Assembly (NCBI GenBank): GCA_003222835.1
Contig: QHXE01000356.1
Span: 1-8,372 of the forward strand
Direction of reading: 5' to 3'
From: Acidobacteriota bacterium
Lineage (GTDB): Bacteria; Acidobacteriota; Blastocatellia; Pyrinomonadales; Pyrinomonadaceae
Length of the DNA: 8,372 nt
Below are positions 5,102-8,372 of the stretch, piece after piece. The position numbers were made by a program, and so were the translations under genes. Under the pieces are notes generated by a model. The model had not been told where the DNA came from, did not search any database, and saw only the letters and a program-made list of their open reading frames with translations. Position 1 is the first letter of the stretch; each line of letters starts with the position of its first letter.

Positions 5102-6130
5102 ATGTTCGCGAATCGCAAACGGCAAGACGGCTTCTCAATGATGGAGTTCATTGGAAGCAGCATTAAATTCGCTCACTCTACTTATAACATGACCGACGCA
5201 GAGCAAGGCCTGCGCACTGCCCACGAGATGATCAATCGCGATCTCGTAACCGCGGGTGACGGGATGAAAGGCATCGGCAAAATTACGACGCCCATAGCCT
5301 TTGTGCAGAATTATCTGACCAGAACTCCAGTGCTTAATGGGAGTGACATGACCCATGGTGACGTTGGGTTGGTTACGTCCGACGATAATATTCCCGCGAA
5401 CATTGCCGTTCCGCAGGCGAGTTCGGCGGTTAACTTCCAGACTGGCAGCGATCGCATCTCGATGCTGGTCAAGGACACATCGTTCCCTGACGTTAGCGTG
5501 GCCGCTGCAAAGATTAGTCAGGTGGGATCGAATACCAATATCGTTGTGTTGTCCGGCGATATCAACAAATTCCAGGTCGGTGAGATCTATGCGATCGTTT
5601 CCCAGGACGCCACTTTCGGCCTGGTATCGGCCGTTAATACCACGACCTTCACCGTGACTTTGACGTCCGGTGATGCTTACTCAATCAATCAAACCGGCGT
5701 GACCAGCCCAATCTATACAGTAGCTCAATTGGACCCCACAACTCTGATTAGCACCCAGGCAGTGGCAATTGTCCGGTTGCAGATCGTTCAATACTACGTA
5801 GAAGCCAGTGGCTTGCTTCACCGGCGAGTGTTCGGCATTAAAGCAGCGGGCTTCGCCGATAGCATCGTCGCTGAACACGTTACGAACCTACAGTTCCGGT
5901 ACATGACGAATATCTCCGATGCAAATGGATTTGTGAAACAACCCATTAGGGTGATTACCTCTGCCGAACAAACTGCCGTGCGCGAAATTGAAACCAACAT
6001 TTCGGTAGAAACCGTCCGCGCAGTCAATGCGACCACGAACGGCAACGCCAATAGTGGCAGACAGTCAATCTCGCAAACCACGGCAACAACGGTACGTAAC
6101 CTGCAATTCCGGCAGGCGCTCAGCCCGTGA
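5102..6130 (+). CDS. pilW: PilW-like minor pilin with a shortened N-terminal helix
   Basis: This 342-residue protein starts at an ATG 7 nt after GGAGG (5090-5094), so the start is well supported. The leader MFANRKRQDG is followed by FSMME, a correct type III prepilin site with Glu at +5 (Glu15). The hydrophobic helix that should follow is missing: only Phe-Ile-Gly remain before the polar SSIKFAHSTYNMTDAEQGLR. In PilW homologues as I recall them, that latter segment comes right after some 20 hydrophobic residues. The rest is intact and PilW-like: RTAHEMINRDLVTAGDGM, a long beta-rich middle, and a conserved-looking C-terminal part (VQYYVEASGLLHRR, then VTNLQFRYM and VRAVNATTNG). The frame is open throughout, so an in-frame deletion is the simplest reading. 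Without the helix it should not enter the pilus fibre or span the membrane normally, and may be non-functional. Confidence 0.8.
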   Translation: MFANRKRQDGFSMMEFIGSSIKFAHSTYNMTDAEQGLRTAHEMINRDLVTAGDGMKGIGKITTPIAFVQNYLTRTPVLNGSDMTHGDVGLVTSDDNIPANIAVPQASSAVNFQTGSDRISMLVKDTSFPDVSVAAAKISQVGSNTNIVVLSGDINKFQVGEIYAIVSQDATFGLVSAVNTTTFTVTLTSGDAYSINQTGVTSPIYTVAQLDPTTLISTQAVAIVRLQIVQYYVEASGLLHRRVFGIKAAGFADSIVAEHVTNLQFRYMTNISDANGFVKQPIRVITSAEQTAVREIETNISVETVRAVNATTNGNANSGRQSISQTTATTVRNLQFRQALSP

Positions 6131-6148
6131 GAGGGTCAAGGATTGCTC

Positions 6149-6163
6149 AGATCGAAAGGATCT
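6149..6163 (+). repeat. Small hairpin between the PilW-like and PilX-like genes
   Basis: AGATC (6149-6153) and GATCT (6159-6163) form a perfect 5-bp stem with a GAAAG loop in the 59-nt gap between the two genes. A TTGGGTTT follows, which is too weak for a convincing terminator. It may modestly affect translation or mRNA stability, or mean nothing. Confidence 0.2.
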
Positions 6164-6189
6164 TGGGTTTTGCTGGAAGGAATACTTTT

Positions 6190-8372
6190 ATGACCAAGCA
6201 CTCTGATAATTATTCCGCGACCACCGCACAAGAGTCGAGATTCTCTGACGCTGAGCGAGGCGCGGCCCTCAGCACAGCCTTGATCGTCATGTCCCTGTTG
6301 GCCGCGATTTCGATGACCGTGCTCGCAGTCGTGACGCATGAGGCGCGCATCGCCGGGAGCGACTTGCAAAGAACGCAGACTTTCTATGCCGCGGACGCGG
6401 GACTCGAAAAGATGACGAACGATTTCTCAAAGCTATTTACAAAGACGGCCAATCCCACGAACGCGCAGCTCAGCAACATCGCCTCTTCTTATCCTACCGA
6501 GTTGACCAACGAAGGCTTTAGTTTCAATCAATCGCTGTCTCTGGACGCAACGGCGAACTCGGGAACGGTTACGATTCCCAATGGAGCTTTCTCCGGTTTG
6601 TATGCCAACATTACTCCTTACGTCCTCACGTCGACGGCCACGCAAACAAATACCGGAGTTCAGGTCAGCCTCCAGCGCAAGATGAATAACTACCTGGTTC
6701 CGATCTTCCAGTTCGGCATGTTCAGCAACGAAGACATCGAACTGTATCCATTGCCGTCGATGGCCTTCAACGGACGCGTCCATGCAAACGGCAATATCTA
6801 CGCCAGCGCCAGTACCAGCCTCACGTTTCAGGCCAAGGTGACGACCGCAAACGAATTCATAACGGATGATTGGCGTAATGGAACCGCCCTCGGCTACTAC
6901 CGTGTGTCCATGACGGTCGGAGGCGTCAACGTCCCGGTTACTATGGGCAGCATGACCGGTGGCCCGAATATTTCCGGAGCCCAGCCCGGTCAGCGTGGCT
7001 ACTTTCCGGGTTCCCCCAACGGTACGATCAACTCAACCTGGGACACTACTTCCGTCAAGAGTGCCACGTCTGGTGTGGCTAACCAATTCGGTGGACAGCT
7101 AATAACCCGCTCAACCGGTGGCGCAAGCTTGCGCCTGCCGATGGAACTCGAAGGCTCCCCATCGCGTGAGCTAATCAAGCGCAAGATGCCCAACGATACG
7201 CAGACGCTTTCTGATTCGCGTTTTCACAGCAAAGCTGAGATTCGGATCCTGATTGATGACGAGAGCCCGTCGACTACGGATGCTGCCGGCATTCCGGCCG
7301 GGCAGGGCGTAAAGTTGTCTACATTCGATCCTATCCCATTACCTAACCAGGCAGTAGCAGCAAACGGCGGTCGCGCTCTCTGGCGAGTCAGTGACTCAAG
7401 CTCCTACGTGGACACATCAACCACTTGCGTACTTCAAAGTCTTTCGAGTTCCCCTACACCGACTCCCACGCCAACCCAAGCCTTAACCGTGCGAGGAGTA
7501 AAATCAACTACTCAATCCGTAACGCTTCACGGCACCGCCACGAAGATTCCTGGCGGCGCCGGCATTACCGGAAGAGTCTTGATTCAAATCGTCGACGCCA
7601 ATGGCAACACGTACGACGTTACGCAACAGATTCTCAGTATGGGCATGACTGAGGGTGAACCGAATGCCATAGTCACCTTGCAACGACCTTTATGGGCTGC
7701 TTTCACACAAGGCAGCCGTGATGCCAGCGGCACGACGAATCCAATTTTGAATGGCGACGCGGTCTACAGCAACGCGCTCGTCGATATACTCACCAACACG
7801 CACGTCTCGTACGATGGTGAAATCAAGCACGTCAGCGGCAGTTATCCCATCCTCAATACCACTTACGGCTATCTGACGAGCCTCGTCGACGACACGGCTT
7901 CGGGCTCCCAGCGCACGCGATCCGATACGCCGCCATCGAACTCACTAACCTCTTTGCAAACTGATTGGGGAGGTGGAAGCACGCCCGCGTCAGCCTGGTA
8001 TGCCAACAAAGATTGGAACGCGATCGTTCCGATAAATGTTTATAACGTGCAGGAAGGATCTATTAGTGCGGGAATGACCTCCAATGCAGTCTACGAACGC
8101 GGCATCACTAATGTGGTAGAGATTAACATGCGCAATCTGGCTCGCTGGATGGACGGTGTGTATGACACTAACCTGCTGGCCGGCACGAACGCCGTCAGCA
8201 CCAACATTGCGAAGCCAGACGGTTACATCGTGTACGTCTCTGACCGCCGTGGCGATCGGGTGAAATCAATGGTCGATCTGTCCGGCGCCACCATCAATAG
8301 CTCGAATGGCATGGTCGATAACGAGGACATTTACGGTCCGAACGGAGTCCTGGATCCGGGTGAAGACCTCCA
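6190..8372 (+). CDS. pilX: Very large PilX-like minor pilin, 3' end cut by window
   Basis: The frame is open from the ATG at 6190 to the right edge (more than 727 codons, no stop). AGGA at 6178-6181 lies 8 nt upstream. The N-terminus has the PilX pattern: ERG24|AALSTALIVMSLLAAISMTVLAVV, a long hydrophobic helix (25-48) in which position +5 is Thr instead of Glu, as tolerated in PilX/GspK-type tip pilins. Next comes HEARIAGSDLQRTQTFYAAD and AGLEK, the PilX_N-like helix with its YAADAG phrase. The remainder is a large extracellular part rich in Thr, Asn, Gly and Ser. It includes NGRVHANGNIYAS (about 197-209), a PTPTPTPT linker (422-429) and, at the cut end, an acidic DNEDIYGPNGVLDPGED calcium-loop-like motif. 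Usual PilX proteins are about 150-250 residues, so this may act as a tip adhesin. It is last visible in the operon; a PilY1 gene could follow. Confidence 0.8.
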   Translation, partial: MTKHSDNYSATTAQESRFSDAERGAALSTALIVMSLLAAISMTVLAVVTHEARIAGSDLQRTQTFYAADAGLEKMTNDFSKLFTKTANPTNAQLSNIASSYPTELTNEGFSFNQSLSLDATANSGTVTIPNGAFSGLYANITPYVLTSTATQTNTGVQVSLQRKMNNYLVPIFQFGMFSNEDIELYPLPSMAFNGRVHANGNIYASASTSLTFQAKVTTANEFITDDWRNGTALGYYRVSMTVGGVNVPVTMGSMTGGPNISGAQPGQRGYFPGSPNGTINSTWDTTSVKSATSGVANQFGGQLITRSTGGASLRLPMELEGSPSRELIKRKMPNDTQTLSDSRFHSKAEIRILIDDESPSTTDAAGIPAGQGVKLSTFDPIPLPNQAVAANGGRALWRVSDSSSYVDTSTTCVLQSLSSSPTPTPTPTQALTVRGVKSTTQSVTLHGTATKIPGGAGITGRVLIQIVDANGNTYDVTQQILSMGMTEGEPNAIVTLQRPLWAAFTQGSRDASGTTNPILNGDAVYSNALVDILTNTHVSYDGEIKHVSGSYPILNTTYGYLTSLVDDTASGSQRTRSDTPPSNSLTSLQTDWGGGSTPASAWYANKDWNAIVPINVYNVQEGSISAGMTSNAVYERGITNVVEINMRNLARWMDGVYDTNLLAGTNAVSTNIAKPDGYIVYVSDRRGDRVKSMVDLSGATINSSNGMVDNEDIYGPNGVLDPGEDL
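8317..8371 (+). other. Acidic calcium-loop-like motif at the cut end of the PilX-like protein
   Basis: Residues DNEDIYGPNGVLDPGEDL (codons 8317-8370) have the alternating Asp/Asn/Gly/Glu spacing of EF-hand-like or NGNGVLDxGED-type calcium loops found in secreted bacterial proteins. The window ends inside it, so further copies could follow. Metal binding is inferred from pattern only. Confidence 0.5.

Noticed and set aside
7425..7652. Plus-strand 75-codon frame inside the PilX-like gene
   Set aside because: It is out of frame with the long, continuous PilX-like coding sequence and has no recognisable features.

Overview
The window looks like a chromosomal segment of an Acidobacteriota bacterium, probably of the Blastocatellia type. 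This rests on recognising the BamD-like protein with its long Pro-rich tail, the style of the minor-pilin operon and a moderate, slightly GC-rich composition judged by eye. No marker gene proves the taxonomy. It is a diderm with type IV pili. I see no rRNA, tRNA, CRISPR array, transposase or complete mobile element.

Layout. (1) Bases 1-804 hold the 3' part of a BamD-like outer-membrane assembly lipoprotein gene, cut by the window edge. (2) Bases 805-1725 are a debris zone. It has a short plus-strand piece resembling a CzcA/CusA-type heavy-metal RND pump (about 882-980), a tiny lipoprotein-leader ORF in the same frame (981-1148), and a minus-strand NHL/beta-propeller remnant broken by a stop codon and a frameshift (about 1081-1523). 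(3) Bases 1726-2196 encode a small four-helix membrane protein of unknown function. It converges, with a 2-nt gap, on pilT (3308-2199, minus), the type IV pilus retraction ATPase. (4) Bases 3309-3799 form a long divergent control region with a near-perfect sigma-54 (-24/-12) promoter at 3721-3736 and several inverted repeats upstream. (5) From 3800 to the right edge runs a minor-pilin operon in the order GspH/FimT, PilV-like, PilW-like, PilX-like. The last gene is open at the edge and already longer than 727 codons.

How the genes fit together. In known type IVa pili, minor pilins of the FimU/PilV/PilW/PilX kind form a priming complex at the pilus tip, often with PilY1, and PilT depolymerises the fibre. 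Retraction motor and tip components therefore lie back to back here. The sigma-54 promoter suggests PilR-type or other enhancer-dependent control of the minor pilins.

The best leads are the sigma-54 promoter, the PilW-like protein that keeps its prepilin cleavage site but seems to have lost most of its hydrophobic helix, the giant PilX-like protein with a PT-linker and a calcium-loop-like motif, the GPDxIxGTADD repeats in the PilV-like protein, and the gene-debris zone. I did not find a clearly new multi-gene system.
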